Origin: Achromobacter animicus
GTDB taxonomy: Bacteria > Pseudomonadota > Gammaproteobacteria > Burkholderiales > Burkholderiaceae_B
Reading direction: 5' to 3'
NCBI RefSeq assembly: GCF_902859585.1
Contig: NZ_CADIJM010000007.1
Coordinates: 162,101-226,100 of the forward strand
Length of the DNA: 64,000 bases
Shown: piece by piece, positions 15,170 to 24,020 of the stretch
Position numbering within the stretch: the stretch's first letter is position 1
Layout: every line of letters begins with the position of its first letter
The notes under the pieces: model-generated
What the model saw: the letters and a program-made list of their open reading frames with translations, nothing else
Databases searched by the model: none
Told to the model about the DNA's origin: nothing
Program-made: the position numbers and the translations under genes

Positions 15170-16765
15170 ATGTCCTCCCCCTTCGATTGGTCTTTTCCGT
15201 ACGCTTCCCGAAAAATGCCGGTCCTGGCCGCCAACGCGGTCGCGACCAGCCAGCCGCTGGCTGCGCAGGCGGGACTACGCATGCTGCTGGCCGGTGGCAA
15301 TGCCGTTGACAGCGCCATTGCCACCGCGATCGCCCTGACCGTCGTCGAGCCCGTGATGAACGGGATCGGCGGCGACATGTTTGCCCTGATCTGGCACGAC
15401 GGCCAGCTTCACGGCCTGAACTCCAGCGGCTGTGCGCCGGCCGCGTGGACGCCCGAGTACTTCAAGGGCCGCGACGCCATGCCGGGCACCGGCTGGGGCA
15501 CGGTCACGGTGCCGGGTCAGATCGCGGGCTGGAAGGCCTTGTCCGACCGCTTCGGTAAGCTTCCCTTCGCCAAGCTCTTCGAACCCGCCATCGCATACGC
15601 CGAGGAAGGCTTTGCGGTGTCGCCCACCATTGCGCGCCAATGGGCCAATCAGGCGCCCAAGCTTGCGGCCGAGCCGGGCTTTGCCGAGGCCTTCCTGCCG
15701 CAGGGCCGCGCGCCGCAGGCGGGCGAATGGTGGCGCTTTCCCGACCAGGCCAAGACCTTGCGCGACATCGCCGAAACCGGTGGTGAAAGCTTCTACCGCG
15801 GCGAACTGGCCCGCAAGATCGCGGACTTCGCGGCCAAGACGGGCGGCGCGCTCAGCGCCGTCGACCTGGCCGAACATCAGGCCGAATGGGTCAAGCCCAT
15901 CTCGCAGTCGTTCCGCGATTACGAGCTGCACGAAATCCCGCCCAGCGGCCAAGGCATCTCGGCGCTGATGGCGCTGGGCATGCTGGAACAATTCGACCTG
16001 GAAGGCATGGGCCGCGACAGCGCCGACTACTACCACGTCAGCATCGAAGCCATGAAGCTGGCGTTTGCCGACCTGCACCATCACGTCGCCGATCCGCGCC
16101 ACATGCGCACCGACGCGCGTGCCCTGCTCGACCGCGCCTACCTGGCCGAGCGCGCCCGCCTGATTTCCATGGACCGCGCCAGCGTGCCCACTGCGGGCAC
16201 GCCCGCCACCGGCGGCACCGTTTACCTGACCGCGGCGGACGCCAGCGGCACGATGGTGTCGTTCATCCAGTCCAACTATCACGGCTTTGGTTCGGGCGTG
16301 GTCGTGCCGGGTACCGGCATCAGCCTGCACAACCGCGGCTTGAACTTCGTGCTGACGCCCGAACACGTCAACCAGGTCGCGCCGCGCAAGAAGCCGATGC
16401 ACACCATCATCCCCGCGTTCGTGACGCGCGGCGGCCAGCCGGTCATGTCGTTTGGCGTGATGGGCGGGTCGATGCAGGCGCAGGGCCATCTGCAGATGGT
16501 CACGCGTCTGGCGGCCTTCGGCCAGAACCCGCAGGCCATGAGCGACGCGCCGCGCTTCCGCGTCGAGAAGGGCCCGGTCGTGAACGTGGAATCGCACCTG
16601 CCGGCCGACGTGGTCGACACGCTGCGCGCGCGCGGCCACAACGTCGCGGTGGCCCCGGTGGACAGCCTGGAATTCGGCTCGGCGCAGCTCATCTGCCGCC
16701 TGCCGCAAGGCGGCTACGTGGCGGCGTCGGACTCGCGCCGCGACGGGCAAGCCGTCGGCTTCTGA
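15170..16765 (+). CDS. Gamma-glutamyltransferase family protein
   Basis: A 531-residue Ntn-hydrolase precursor. The N-terminal part has AANAVATSQPLAAQAGLRML, LLAGGNAVDSAIATAIALTVVEP and NGIGGDMFALIW. The autocleavage nucleophile should be Thr350 in TGGTVYLTAADASG, which splits the chain into large and small subunits. The small subunit includes VSFIQSNYHGFGSGVVVPGTG and KPMHTIIPAF. Family members transfer or hydrolyse gamma-glutamyl groups or act as cephalosporin acylases. No signal peptide is visible, unlike classical periplasmic Ggt, so it may be a cytoplasmic acylase-type member. It is in an operon with the Bug receptor. Confidence 0.85.
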   Translation: MSSPFDWSFPYASRKMPVLAANAVATSQPLAAQAGLRMLLAGGNAVDSAIATAIALTVVEPVMNGIGGDMFALIWHDGQLHGLNSSGCAPAAWTPEYFKGRDAMPGTGWGTVTVPGQIAGWKALSDRFGKLPFAKLFEPAIAYAEEGFAVSPTIARQWANQAPKLAAEPGFAEAFLPQGRAPQAGEWWRFPDQAKTLRDIAETGGESFYRGELARKIADFAAKTGGALSAVDLAEHQAEWVKPISQSFRDYELHEIPPSGQGISALMALGMLEQFDLEGMGRDSADYYHVSIEAMKLAFADLHHHVADPRHMRTDARALLDRAYLAERARLISMDRASVPTAGTPATGGTVYLTAADASGTMVSFIQSNYHGFGSGVVVPGTGISLHNRGLNFVLTPEHVNQVAPRKKPMHTIIPAFVTRGGQPVMSFGVMGGSMQAQGHLQMVTRLAAFGQNPQAMSDAPRFRVEKGPVVNVESHLPADVVDTLRARGHNVAVAPVDSLEFGSAQLICRLPQGGYVAASDSRRDGQAVGF

Positions 16766-16925
16766 CGCGTGGCGGGGCTCGCCGGACGTCCCTTGCGGAA
16801 GTTCGGCGACAATCCGTGACCTGCCGGCGCGCGCCCGCGCGCTGGCAGCCTGCCGCCTTCGCGCGCCGTCACATACCTGCAGCAGCGCCGCCCGATACTG
16901 CCGCGTCGCTGCATGAAGGACCGAA

Positions 16926-18329
16926 ATGCCCCACCCGGCTTCACCGCCCCGCCTCAAACGCGCGCGCCCAGCGCAGCGTTTTCTTCTGACCCTGCAACGC
17001 TTACCCGCCACGCTGGCCGCCGTCGGCCTGCTGGTGCTGACGTCGGCGCCCACGCCCGGCCGCGCCGCGCTGCCTGTGGCCGTCGGTGGTCAACCGCTGC
17101 CTTCGCTGGCGCCCATGCTCGAACGCGTCACGCCGGCCGTCGTCAATATTTCAGCGTGTACCGACGCTGCGGCATCGAGCGGCGGCCGCGCGTCCACGCC
17201 CGGCAGCCTGCGGCAGAACGTGGGTTCGGGCGTCATCGTCGACGCCACCCAGGGCAACATCCTGACCAACCATCACGTGGTGCGCGGGGCGTCCGCCATC
17301 CGCGTGTCCCTGCAGGATGGGCGCAGCTTCCACGCCACGGTGGTGGGCAGCGATCCGGACACGGATCTGGCCGTGCTGCGCATCGCCGCGCAAAACCTGC
17401 AGGCGCTGACCCTGTCCGACTCCAGCGACCTGCGCGTGGGCGATTTCGTGGTGGCGATCGGTGATCCCTACGGCCTCGGACAGTCGGCGTCGTCCGGCAT
17501 CGTGTCCGCGCTGGACCGGTCCAGCCTGCGCGCCGCGGGCTACCAGAACTTCATTCAGACCGACGCGTCCATCAACCCCGGCAACTCGGGCGGCGCGCTG
17601 GTCAATCTGAACGGCGACCTGGTCGGCATCAACACCATGATCTACACGCCGTCGGGCGGGAATGTAGGCATCGGCTTTGCCATTCCGTCGAATCTGGCGG
17701 GCGAAGTCATGCAGCAACTGTTGCAGCACGGGCAGGTGCAGCGCGGCGGACTTGGACTGGACACGCTGGACATCACGCCGCGCAATACCCGCCAGCTTGG
17801 ACTGGCGCCGGGATCGACCGGCGTCGTCGTGGCGCGCGTCGCCGATGGCTCGCCGGCGCAAAAGGCAGGCGTCCAGGCCCGCGACCAGATCCTGTCCATC
17901 GACGGCAAGACAATCGGCTCCAGCGCCCAACTGCGCAATGCGGAGGGTCTGTTGCCGGTCGGGCGCCAGGTGCGGCTGGGATTGTCCCGCGCCGGCGCAA
18001 GGACCGAGGTCCTGCTGCGCATCGAGCCGGAGCAGAACGAGCGCCTGCATGCAGGTTCACTGGACGCCCGGATGATGGGCGTAGAGTTTTCCGAGGTGGG
18101 ACGCGCGCAACGCGTGCAAGGCAACGACGGCGCCGCGGTCAGCGCCACGTTTCCCGATCGCGGCCCCGTAGCCGCGCGGCTGCAGCGCGGGGATATCGTC
18201 ATCGGCGTGAATCAGCGCCCCGTCAGCACGCTTGCCGACCTGCGCAACCTGCTGACCGGCGCGGGCGCGCAGCCGCTCGTGCTGACGCTGCTGCGCGGAC
18301 GGACCGCCTACACGCTGCAGGTGAACTGA
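16926..18329 (+). CDS. HtrA/DegQ-like periplasmic serine protease
   Basis: A 467-residue S1C protease. An N-terminal basic stretch and a hydrophobic segment (FLLTLQRLPATLAAVGLLVL) export or anchor it. The catalytic triad is His117 in LTNHHVVRG, Asp147 in DTDLAVLRI and Ser221 in NPGNSGGALVN. The usual Asn/Ala before the catalytic His is another His here. Two PDZ domains follow, roughly residues 255-360 (VVVARVADGSPAQKAGV) and 370-465 (VSATFPDRGPVAARLQRGD). Such proteases degrade or refold damaged envelope proteins. The gene seems monocistronic. The 160 bases before it show no further gene. Confidence 0.9.
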   Translation: MPHPASPPRLKRARPAQRFLLTLQRLPATLAAVGLLVLTSAPTPGRAALPVAVGGQPLPSLAPMLERVTPAVVNISACTDAAASSGGRASTPGSLRQNVGSGVIVDATQGNILTNHHVVRGASAIRVSLQDGRSFHATVVGSDPDTDLAVLRIAAQNLQALTLSDSSDLRVGDFVVAIGDPYGLGQSASSGIVSALDRSSLRAAGYQNFIQTDASINPGNSGGALVNLNGDLVGINTMIYTPSGGNVGIGFAIPSNLAGEVMQQLLQHGQVQRGGLGLDTLDITPRNTRQLGLAPGSTGVVVARVADGSPAQKAGVQARDQILSIDGKTIGSSAQLRNAEGLLPVGRQVRLGLSRAGARTEVLLRIEPEQNERLHAGSLDARMMGVEFSEVGRAQRVQGNDGAAVSATFPDRGPVAARLQRGDIVIGVNQRPVSTLADLRNLLTGAGAQPLVLTLLRGRTAYTLQVN

Positions 18330-18452
18330 GCGAGGCGCTGCCCGGCAATCGTGGCAGAATGGCCCGACCCGGCGTTCGGCGCCGGTTCCAAGGCTAGCCG
18401 TCACGACAAACCATGCATCGCGGGCGCGCCCGGCCCGCCAGAAGGAGCACGG

Positions 18453-19001
18453 ATGAACCGCATTCCGCCTCACACCCGCCAAAAGCTGCCCCGCCTGCTG
18501 CTGGCGGCCGGCCTCGCAGTCATCGCGACCGGCGCGGCCGCACAGGACAAGGCGCCGCAGATCATGCAGGTGCCGGCCGACAACCGCATCGTCTGGCAGG
18601 CGCCGGCGGAAGGCGACATCACGTATGAATGCCGGCTGACGCAGACCGACGGCGCGCGCTACGCGTGGGTCATCGCGGGCGCGGCTGCAACGCTTGGCGC
18701 GGGCCAATCCGGCCAGACCGGCACCTACAAAAGTCCGCCTGAAACCTGGCGGGCAGCCGACGGGTCGACGCTGACCGGCATGGAAACCGTGCGCGCCAAT
18801 GCCGGGCCGGACCGCCTGTACGACCAGCTCGTCCTGGCCAATCCGTCGTCGGGCGTGGGTCTGTTGACCGGCGTGACCTACATCCAGCGGTTCGTGCGCG
18901 CGGGCGGCGGCGCGCCGCAGACGCCCTGCTCGGCGGCCAACAAGGGCCAACGGGCGCAGGTCAAATACCAGGCCGATTACGTGTTCTGGAAACCGAACTG
19001 A
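18453..19001 (+). CDS. DUF3455 exported protein
   Basis: A 182-residue protein starting at ATG 18453 after a GAAGGAG ribosome site. The signal peptide is PRLLLAAGLAVIATGAAAQ. The body, with DNRIVWQAPAEGDITYECRL, YAWVIAGAAATL, ETWRAADGSTLTGMETVRAN, and a C-terminal VTYIQRFVRAGGGAPQTPC and QVKYQADYVFWKP, matches the DUF3455 family. Family members are exported proteins of unknown function, often near stress or heme genes. Two Cys residues (in TYECRL and TPCSA) may pair. It reads in the same direction as the protease gene but 124 bases away. Confidence 0.75.
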   Translation: MNRIPPHTRQKLPRLLLAAGLAVIATGAAAQDKAPQIMQVPADNRIVWQAPAEGDITYECRLTQTDGARYAWVIAGAAATLGAGQSGQTGTYKSPPETWRAADGSTLTGMETVRANAGPDRLYDQLVLANPSSGVGLLTGVTYIQRFVRAGGGAPQTPCSAANKGQRAQVKYQADYVFWKPN

Positions 19002-19134
19002 GGTTGGTTCGCTGAACGGACGTCCGGCGACGGTCGCATTGCGGCAATGCACCGCGCCGGTCTTACCGCGGCTGACCCACAGCGGCGGCCCCTGCTGCGC
19101 CGCTCGCGCGCCCCCATCGGGCAGATGCCGGGCG

Positions 19135-20193
19135 TTACTGCGCGACGGACATGCCCTGCTTCAAGGCATCGACCAGCCCGGGATGCCGGGCCTTTTCCTG
19201 CGTGAGCGTGTAGGCGGAAAACGTCACCACCTTCTTGCCCGACGCCGCGAACAGCGCCGTCAGCTCGGCCGGGCGGCCCGACAGTTTGCTGGTCGCGTCC
19301 ACTTGAAAAACGCCGATGGTGCCGACCTTGAACGCGCCGTCTCCCGTCTTCTTGAACGTCGGCACTGCTTCCTTCTGCTGCGACTGAAAGCCCGCGGCCA
19401 TCGCGCCCAATGTGAACGCGTCGTCATCGCCGACGGCCAGTTCGACCGGCACATCGATCACGATGATCGCCTGCATGGTGGCGCGATTCAGGTAGATCTT
19501 GCCGGAGACCTCGGGCGTTGCCGGGTCCGACGGAAATTCGGTTTCGGTGAAGCCGGCGGGGATGAGGACCTTGAGCTTGCCGTCCAGCACCTGCAGCGTT
19601 TGCGGCTGCGGCGGGGGAGCGGCGGCGGCGTCCGCCGTCGCGCCATTCGGGTCTTGTTGCGCAGCAGGCGATCCTGCAGCCGGAGATCCGGCGGCGGGCG
19701 ATCCTGCGGCCGGAGGAGCCGGTGTCGGCGATGCCGGTGTCGACGCGGCTGGCGCTGACGGCGCCGGCGCTGCTGGAGCAGGTGCTGATGGGGCAGGTGC
19801 TGCCGGGGCGGGCGTTGCCGGTGTTGGCGTGGCTGCTGCTGGGGCTGGCGCTGCCGCTGCGGGCGTGGCTGCGGCTGGCGCGGCTGGCGCGGCCGGCGCC
19901 GGCGATGCAGGCGCTGCCCCTCCTGGGGCGGGCGCTGCCGCTGCTGACGCGGCAGATGCCGGCGACGCGGGTGCCGGCGATGCAGGCGCTGGCTTCGCAG
20001 ACGCCGATGCCGCAGGTGCAGTTGCGGGCGCCGTCGATGCCGTCGCCGCCGCCGGCACTGCCGCAGCTGGCGCTCCGCCTGCGGCCGCCGCATCCCCCGG
20101 CTGAACATTCTGTGCCTGCGCAGAGGCGCCCGCGGCCATGGCCAGCGTCAACGCCAATGTCATTTCTGCGAGCCGTGCGTTGTGCGTGTGCAT
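19135..20193 (-). CDS. Exported Ala/Pro-rich protein with C-terminal globular domain
   Basis: Starting at ATG 20193 (MHTHNARLAEMTLALTLAMA) the protein is 352 residues, with a signal peptide ending near ASAQAQ. Residues about 33-200 are almost only Ala, Pro, Ser and Thr, with short units such as PAAGSPAAGS repeated. This looks like an extended cell-wall or periplasm-spanning linker. The C-terminal 150 residues are ordinary globular sequence (KLKVLIPAGFTETEFPSD, KIYLNRATMQAIIVIDVPV, TFKKTGDGAFKVGTIGVFQV). They resemble DcrB-like domains in general pattern, which I hold weakly. Function unknown. A GAAGCCCGCGC hairpin lies at 20311-20339 in the 313-base gap to the porin stop. Confidence 0.65.
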   Translation of the reverse strand: MHTHNARLAEMTLALTLAMAAGASAQAQNVQPGDAAAAGGAPAAAVPAAATASTAPATAPAASASAKPAPASPAPASPASAASAAAAPAPGGAAPASPAPAAPAAPAAATPAAAAPAPAAATPTPATPAPAAPAPSAPAPAAPAPSAPAASTPASPTPAPPAAGSPAAGSPAAGSPAAQQDPNGATADAAAAPPPQPQTLQVLDGKLKVLIPAGFTETEFPSDPATPEVSGKIYLNRATMQAIIVIDVPVELAVGDDDAFTLGAMAAGFQSQQKEAVPTFKKTGDGAFKVGTIGVFQVDATSKLSGRPAELTALFAASGKKVVTFSAYTLTQEKARHPGLVDALKQGMSVAQ

Positions 20194-20464
20194 AGCTATC
20201 CGATGATTAGGCTGAGCGTTCAATACTACAACGACACTCACCCTGCCCTCGGGCGACGACGGCCGGCAGGGTGATCCAAAATGCTACGCAATCCGGCCTC
20301 AACAAATGACGAAGCCCGCGCAAGCCTGCGCGGGCCTTCAAATTGCCATGATCGGAGTTCGGGTGAGCGGACTGGGAGTGGAGCTAGGGAGGTGGCCGCT
20401 TTTTTCGCGTCTGTGGCCGGGTAAGACGCCCAATCCGCTCAGTGCAACCGCGGTGCAGGGCGCA

Positions 20465-20491
20465 AGCGGCGCGCGCCTGGCGCGCGCCGCT
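20465..20491 (-). terminator. Strong GC hairpin after the porin gene
   Basis: Two perfect 13-base arms (20465-20477 and 20479-20491) follow the porin stop by 15 bases. The T run is missing, so it may mainly protect the mRNA end. Confidence 0.5.
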
Positions 20492-20506
20492 CATCACGTC
20501 TGCCGC

Positions 20507-21613
20507 TTAGAAGCGATGACGGACACCGACCATGCCCACCGTGCTCTTCACGCCGTCGATGAACGCGAAGTCCGTGGCGTAGGAGCCCAGCGCGTACAGG
20601 TTCGTACGCTTGGACAGGTTGTACGTGTAGCCGATGCTGTACACGTTCATGGCCGAATCGCCACCGGTCAGCAGATCGCTGTCCGGATCGGCACGTTGCC
20701 ACGAAGCCAGGATGGTGCTGGCGCCAAGCGGAACGGTCACGCCGACCATGTACGAATTGGCCTTGAAGTCTTCGACGCCAACGTTCGAGCTGAAGCTCTT
20801 GGCCTCGGGGCTGCCGCTGCCGAAGGCGTTGATGCTTTGGCCGGTGAACCAGCCGTCACGCGTCTGACCGAAGGCGGCCGCCAGCTTCACGACTTCAAAG
20901 TCGTACGAAGCGCCGATGCTCCATGCCTTGGGCGTGGCGTCATTGCCAAGCTGGTTGGCCGGGTTCAGTTGGTCGTACGTCAGGGCGACGTTCAGCGGAC
21001 CGTTCACGTAGCGCACGCCGGCCGTGATGGCGCGGGTGTTGTCAGCGGTGCGGAAGCCGGTCTGTGCGGCGGTCGTGTCGGCGATGTTGAACGAGTAGCC
21101 GACGCCAGCCTGGAAGCCGCCGAACGACGGGGTCGCGTACTGGACCATGTTGTCGTAGCGGACGGTGTTGGCGGCGCTGAACGCGTTGCCGATGTTGGCT
21201 TGGCCGTAGCTGGCGCCGAACGGATCGATCGCGCCCAGGTACTTGGAAGCGATGTTGGTCTGGCGGCCGAATTCCAGCAAGCCCCACGACGAGCTCTTCA
21301 GACCGATGGTGGCTTGGCGGCCGAACAGGCGGCTGCTCTGGCCCGACTGGCCGTTGGCCGAGTTGAATCCACTTTCCAGCGTGAACACGGCGGAGAGGCC
21401 GTCGCCCAGGTCTTCCGAACCGCGCAGGCCCCAGCGCGAACCGCTGGAAACGCCGTTGCTCATGCCGACCTTGGATTCATGGTAGCCATCGCCCTTGATC
21501 CGCTGATAGCCCACGCCCGTATCGATCAAGCCGTACAGCGTCACCGAGGTTTCCGCCTGCGCCATGCCGGACAGCGCGGCAAAGATGGCGGTGGCGAACA
21601 GAGTCTTTTTCAT
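20507..21613 (-). CDS. Trimeric outer-membrane porin (Bordetella type)
   Basis: Starting at ATG 21613 the protein is 368 residues. The signal peptide is MKKTLFATAIFAALSGMAQA and the mature start is ETSVTLYGLIDTGVGYQRI, the hallmark of betaproteobacterial general porins. Further family marks are SRWGLRGSEDLGDGLSAVFTLE, SRLFGRQATIGLKSSSWGLLE, alternating beta strands, and the C-terminal VGMVGVRHRF ending in Phe for BAM recognition. It forms 16-stranded trimers for small polar solutes. It is monocistronic with a strong following hairpin. Confidence 0.93.
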   Translation of the reverse strand: MKKTLFATAIFAALSGMAQAETSVTLYGLIDTGVGYQRIKGDGYHESKVGMSNGVSSGSRWGLRGSEDLGDGLSAVFTLESGFNSANGQSGQSSRLFGRQATIGLKSSSWGLLEFGRQTNIASKYLGAIDPFGASYGQANIGNAFSAANTVRYDNMVQYATPSFGGFQAGVGYSFNIADTTAAQTGFRTADNTRAITAGVRYVNGPLNVALTYDQLNPANQLGNDATPKAWSIGASYDFEVVKLAAAFGQTRDGWFTGQSINAFGSGSPEAKSFSSNVGVEDFKANSYMVGVTVPLGASTILASWQRADPDSDLLTGGDSAMNVYSIGYTYNLSKRTNLYALGSYATDFAFIDGVKSTVGMVGVRHRF

Positions 21614-21741
21614 TACAGATTCCCATTGATGTGAACAGACATGCGCATGTGGCCAGACCCACATTGCAGGCGGCACAGTGATGCACACGGCGCATGGCAG
21701 GAACGGATTCTAGGGACGCAATATGTCAGTTCTGGGGACAC

Positions 21742-21781
21742 AAGCGATTTCGCAGCAAGAAATGGAAATAATCGCTTTTTT
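21742..21781 (+). terminator. Orphan terminator-like hairpin on the plus strand
   Basis: AAGCGATT (21742-21749) pairs with AATCGCTT (21770-21777), and six T end the structure at 21781. No plus-strand gene lies upstream, because 21614-21741 separates it from the divergent porin start. It could end a small RNA. On the minus strand it could serve the amidotransferase gene, but there the T run is lacking. Confidence 0.45.
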
Positions 21782-21844
21782 GTGGCGCGACGCCGACAGC
21801 GGCGCGCACATCGGCCACGCCGGCAGGCGTGTCATGGGCGTGTG

Positions 21845-22564
21845 CTATGAAGACAGGATGCGCGCAAACGTGCGCAGCAATTGGCGCGCATCGTGCGTGG
21901 GGACAAGGCCCGCCACCATCGCCGCCACGTCGTGGCCCTCCGCCTCGAACACCGGCGCGCGGCGCGACAGGCATGCCGACATCAGCGTCGGCGAGAACTC
22001 GGGATGGAATTGCACCGACCACGCGTTCGGCCCATATCGCAGGACCTGATGCGGATCGTGCCGCGAACGGGCGAGCACTTCGGCCCCCGGCGGCGGCGTC
22101 AACACGCTTTGCTCATGCGTCAGATTGGCCAGAAAACGCCGCGGCAGCGCGCCAAGCAGCGCATCGTCGCCAACTTCCGCGCAGAAGTCGATGGCATGCT
22201 GGCCGATCTCGCGGCCCTGCGGATGAAAGTCGACGACGCCGCCCAGCGCGTGCGCCATCAGTTGATGGCCGTAGCAGATGCCCAAGAGCGGCAACCGCGC
22301 GCCATGCGCGCCGCGCAGCCACTCGGCCGTGCGCTCGCTCCAGGGCTCGCGATCCGTCACCATGGACCACGATCCCGTCAACACCGCGCCGGACACGTCA
22401 TTCCACGTGGGCAGGGGTTCGTCGTCGTGGGGCTTGAAGACCCGCACCGGCAGGTCCGGATCTTCAAGCGCGGCCAGCATCCAGTCGGATTGTTCGCCTT
22501 GCGCCTGCCGCAGATCTTCGGGCGGGCGGCCCATCTGAATGATGGCGAGCGGTTTTCGGGTCAT
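21845..22564 (-). CDS. Class I glutamine amidotransferase-like protein
   Basis: I take ATG 22564 (MTRKPLAIIQMGRPPEDL), giving 239 residues. A TTG two codons upstream is an alternative. The GATase fold and triad are complete: the nucleophile Cys97 in LLGICYGHQLMAHALGG, and His187 and Glu189 in SVQFHPEFS. The protein is a free-standing domain of the GuaA-N/YfeJ type rather than a synthetase subunit. Relatives hydrolyse glutamine or gamma-glutamyl amides, including gamma-glutamyl-amine intermediates. No partner gene is adjacent. The neighbouring lipoprotein gene starts 306 bases upstream. Confidence 0.8.
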   Translation of the reverse strand: MTRKPLAIIQMGRPPEDLRQAQGEQSDWMLAALEDPDLPVRVFKPHDDEPLPTWNDVSGAVLTGSWSMVTDREPWSERTAEWLRGAHGARLPLLGICYGHQLMAHALGGVVDFHPQGREIGQHAIDFCAEVGDDALLGALPRRFLANLTHEQSVLTPPPGAEVLARSRHDPHQVLRYGPNAWSVQFHPEFSPTLMSACLSRRAPVFEAEGHDVAAMVAGLVPTHDARQLLRTFARILSS

Positions 22565-22600
22565 GGACAACGATTCTGCGGATTGAAAGGATGACGGAGT

Positions 22601-22870
22601 TTACTTTCCGAACAGGCGCCGCAGACGCTGGGACTCGGCGAGGTTCAGGCGCTTGGCTTCGTCTTCGGCGTAATCCCGCTCGCCGACATCGTAGGACCCT
22701 TCGTGCAGGCACTTCTTGCGATTGGCCTTGCACTCATCGTTGGACCGGGCCGGCGTGGTGGCCGCCATGCTGGCCTTTTCCGCAGCCGTCGGCTTGCTCG
22801 ACGAGCACCCCGCCACCACCGCGACAAAAAACAACGCCGCGCCGCAGCGGCTGATCGTGAATATCGACAT
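22601..22870 (-). CDS. Small lipoprotein, function unknown
   Basis: An 89-residue protein with a lipoprotein signal: a hydrophobic segment ALFFVAVV followed by the lipobox VVAGC and SSS. The mature part is short and charged (DECKANRKKCLHEGSYDVGERDYAEDEAKRLN) with two further Cys residues that may form a disulfide. It would be anchored to the outer membrane because no Asp follows the lipidated Cys. No family recognised. Confidence 0.75.
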   Translation of the reverse strand: MSIFTISRCGAALFFVAVVAGCSSSKPTAAEKASMAATTPARSNDECKANRKKCLHEGSYDVGERDYAEDEAKRLNLAESQRLRRLFGK

Positions 22871-22933
22871 TTTCCCGGCCCTACAGAAACGCTATAGCCG
22901 CTTTTATAGCAAACGCGCGCTGGGAAAGGCGTG

Positions 22934-23854
22934 TTAAGTCGTAGCAGACGCGCGATCCGATTCAGCGCGATACCGCAGCGCCTCTATCACCAGCGCCAAC
23001 GCCGGCGAGAGCTGCCGGCGATTTGCGTAGTAAAGGTGATAGCCCGGAAACACCGGCCACCAATCCTCCAGCACGGGCGCCAGCCGGCCCGCTTCGATGT
23101 GCGGTTTGACCAGGTCATAGGGCACATAAGCCAGGCCCATGCCATCGAGCGCCGCCTGCAGCATCAGGAACGTATTGTTGAACACGGTCTGCCCGTTCAC
23201 GCGCACGCTCAGCGCGCGTCCATCCTTTTCAAAATCCCAGGCGTACAGGCCGCCGTGCGTGGGCAGCCGCAGGTTCACGCAACAGTGCTCCGTCAGTTCC
23301 TGCGGTGTGGCGGGCAGTGATCTGCCGGCCAGGTAGTCCGGCGACGCGGCGACCGCCATGCGCAGGTCGGGCGCGATGCGCACGGCGATCATGTCCTTGT
23401 CCACGCGGTTGCCCACGCGCACTCCCGCGTCGAAACGTTGCGCGGCGATGTCGGTCATCGCGTAGTCCACGCTGAATTCGATCTGCACGTCCGGGTACTG
23501 CCGCAGAAGTGGCAACAGGCGCGGCCATAGCGCCGTCACGATGGCGTGATCATGCGCGGTGATGCGTACCGTGCCCGCGGGCTTGTCGCGCATTGCGGTC
23601 AGCGACTCCAGCTCCTGCTGTATTTCGCTCAGCCGGGGACTCAGCACACTCAACAGCCGGGCGCCGGCTTCAGTAGGTGAAACGCTGCGGGTCGTCCGGG
23701 TGAGCAACCGCACGCCCAGGCGTGCTTCCAGCGCCAGCATGGCGTGGCTGAGCGCAGACCGCGACAAGCCAAGCTGGGCCGCAGCGCGGGTGAAGCTGCG
23801 GGTCTGCGCCACCGCCATGAAGGCATGCAGATCGTTGAGGTTCTCTTTGGGCAT
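22934..23854 (-). CDS. LysR-family transcriptional regulator
   Basis: A 306-residue regulator. The N-terminal winged helix (residues 4-63) has LNDLHAFMAVAQTRSFTRAA, LGLSRSALSHAMLALEARLG and RLLTRTTRSVSPTEAG. It is followed by the periplasmic-binding-protein-like effector domain with VRITAHDHAIVTALWPRL and RQLSPALALVIEALRY. It belongs to the subgroup that acts on small oxidoreductase and cupin genes. It diverges from the exported cupin gene with 166 bases between, so it probably controls the cupin-CMD-molybdenum hydroxylase set. Confidence 0.88.
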   Translation of the reverse strand: MPKENLNDLHAFMAVAQTRSFTRAAAQLGLSRSALSHAMLALEARLGVRLLTRTTRSVSPTEAGARLLSVLSPRLSEIQQELESLTAMRDKPAGTVRITAHDHAIVTALWPRLLPLLRQYPDVQIEFSVDYAMTDIAAQRFDAGVRVGNRVDKDMIAVRIAPDLRMAVAASPDYLAGRSLPATPQELTEHCCVNLRLPTHGGLYAWDFEKDGRALSVRVNGQTVFNNTFLMLQAALDGMGLAYVPYDLVKPHIEAGRLAPVLEDWWPVFPGYHLYYANRRQLSPALALVIEALRYRAESDRASATT

Positions 23855-24020
23855 TGGTGAATTCCGTGCACCAGGGAATACGGATTTTGCGATCTTCTCA
23901 TCTAATCCGCCGGATCATACAGTGCGACGGGTGGGCGCCGATGGCGGGTCGGCGCCCCGCCAAACCCGACGTGGCGCGCGGCAGACAGCGCCGCCGCCCA
24001 ACGAACAGAGGCAGAAAAGC

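Noticed and set aside
19499-20195. Plus-strand Ala/Gly-rich and Leu/Pro-rich frames opposite the Ala/Pro-rich gene
   Set aside because: They are mirror frames of a low-complexity tract; only the minus-strand frame has a signal peptide and a globular domain.
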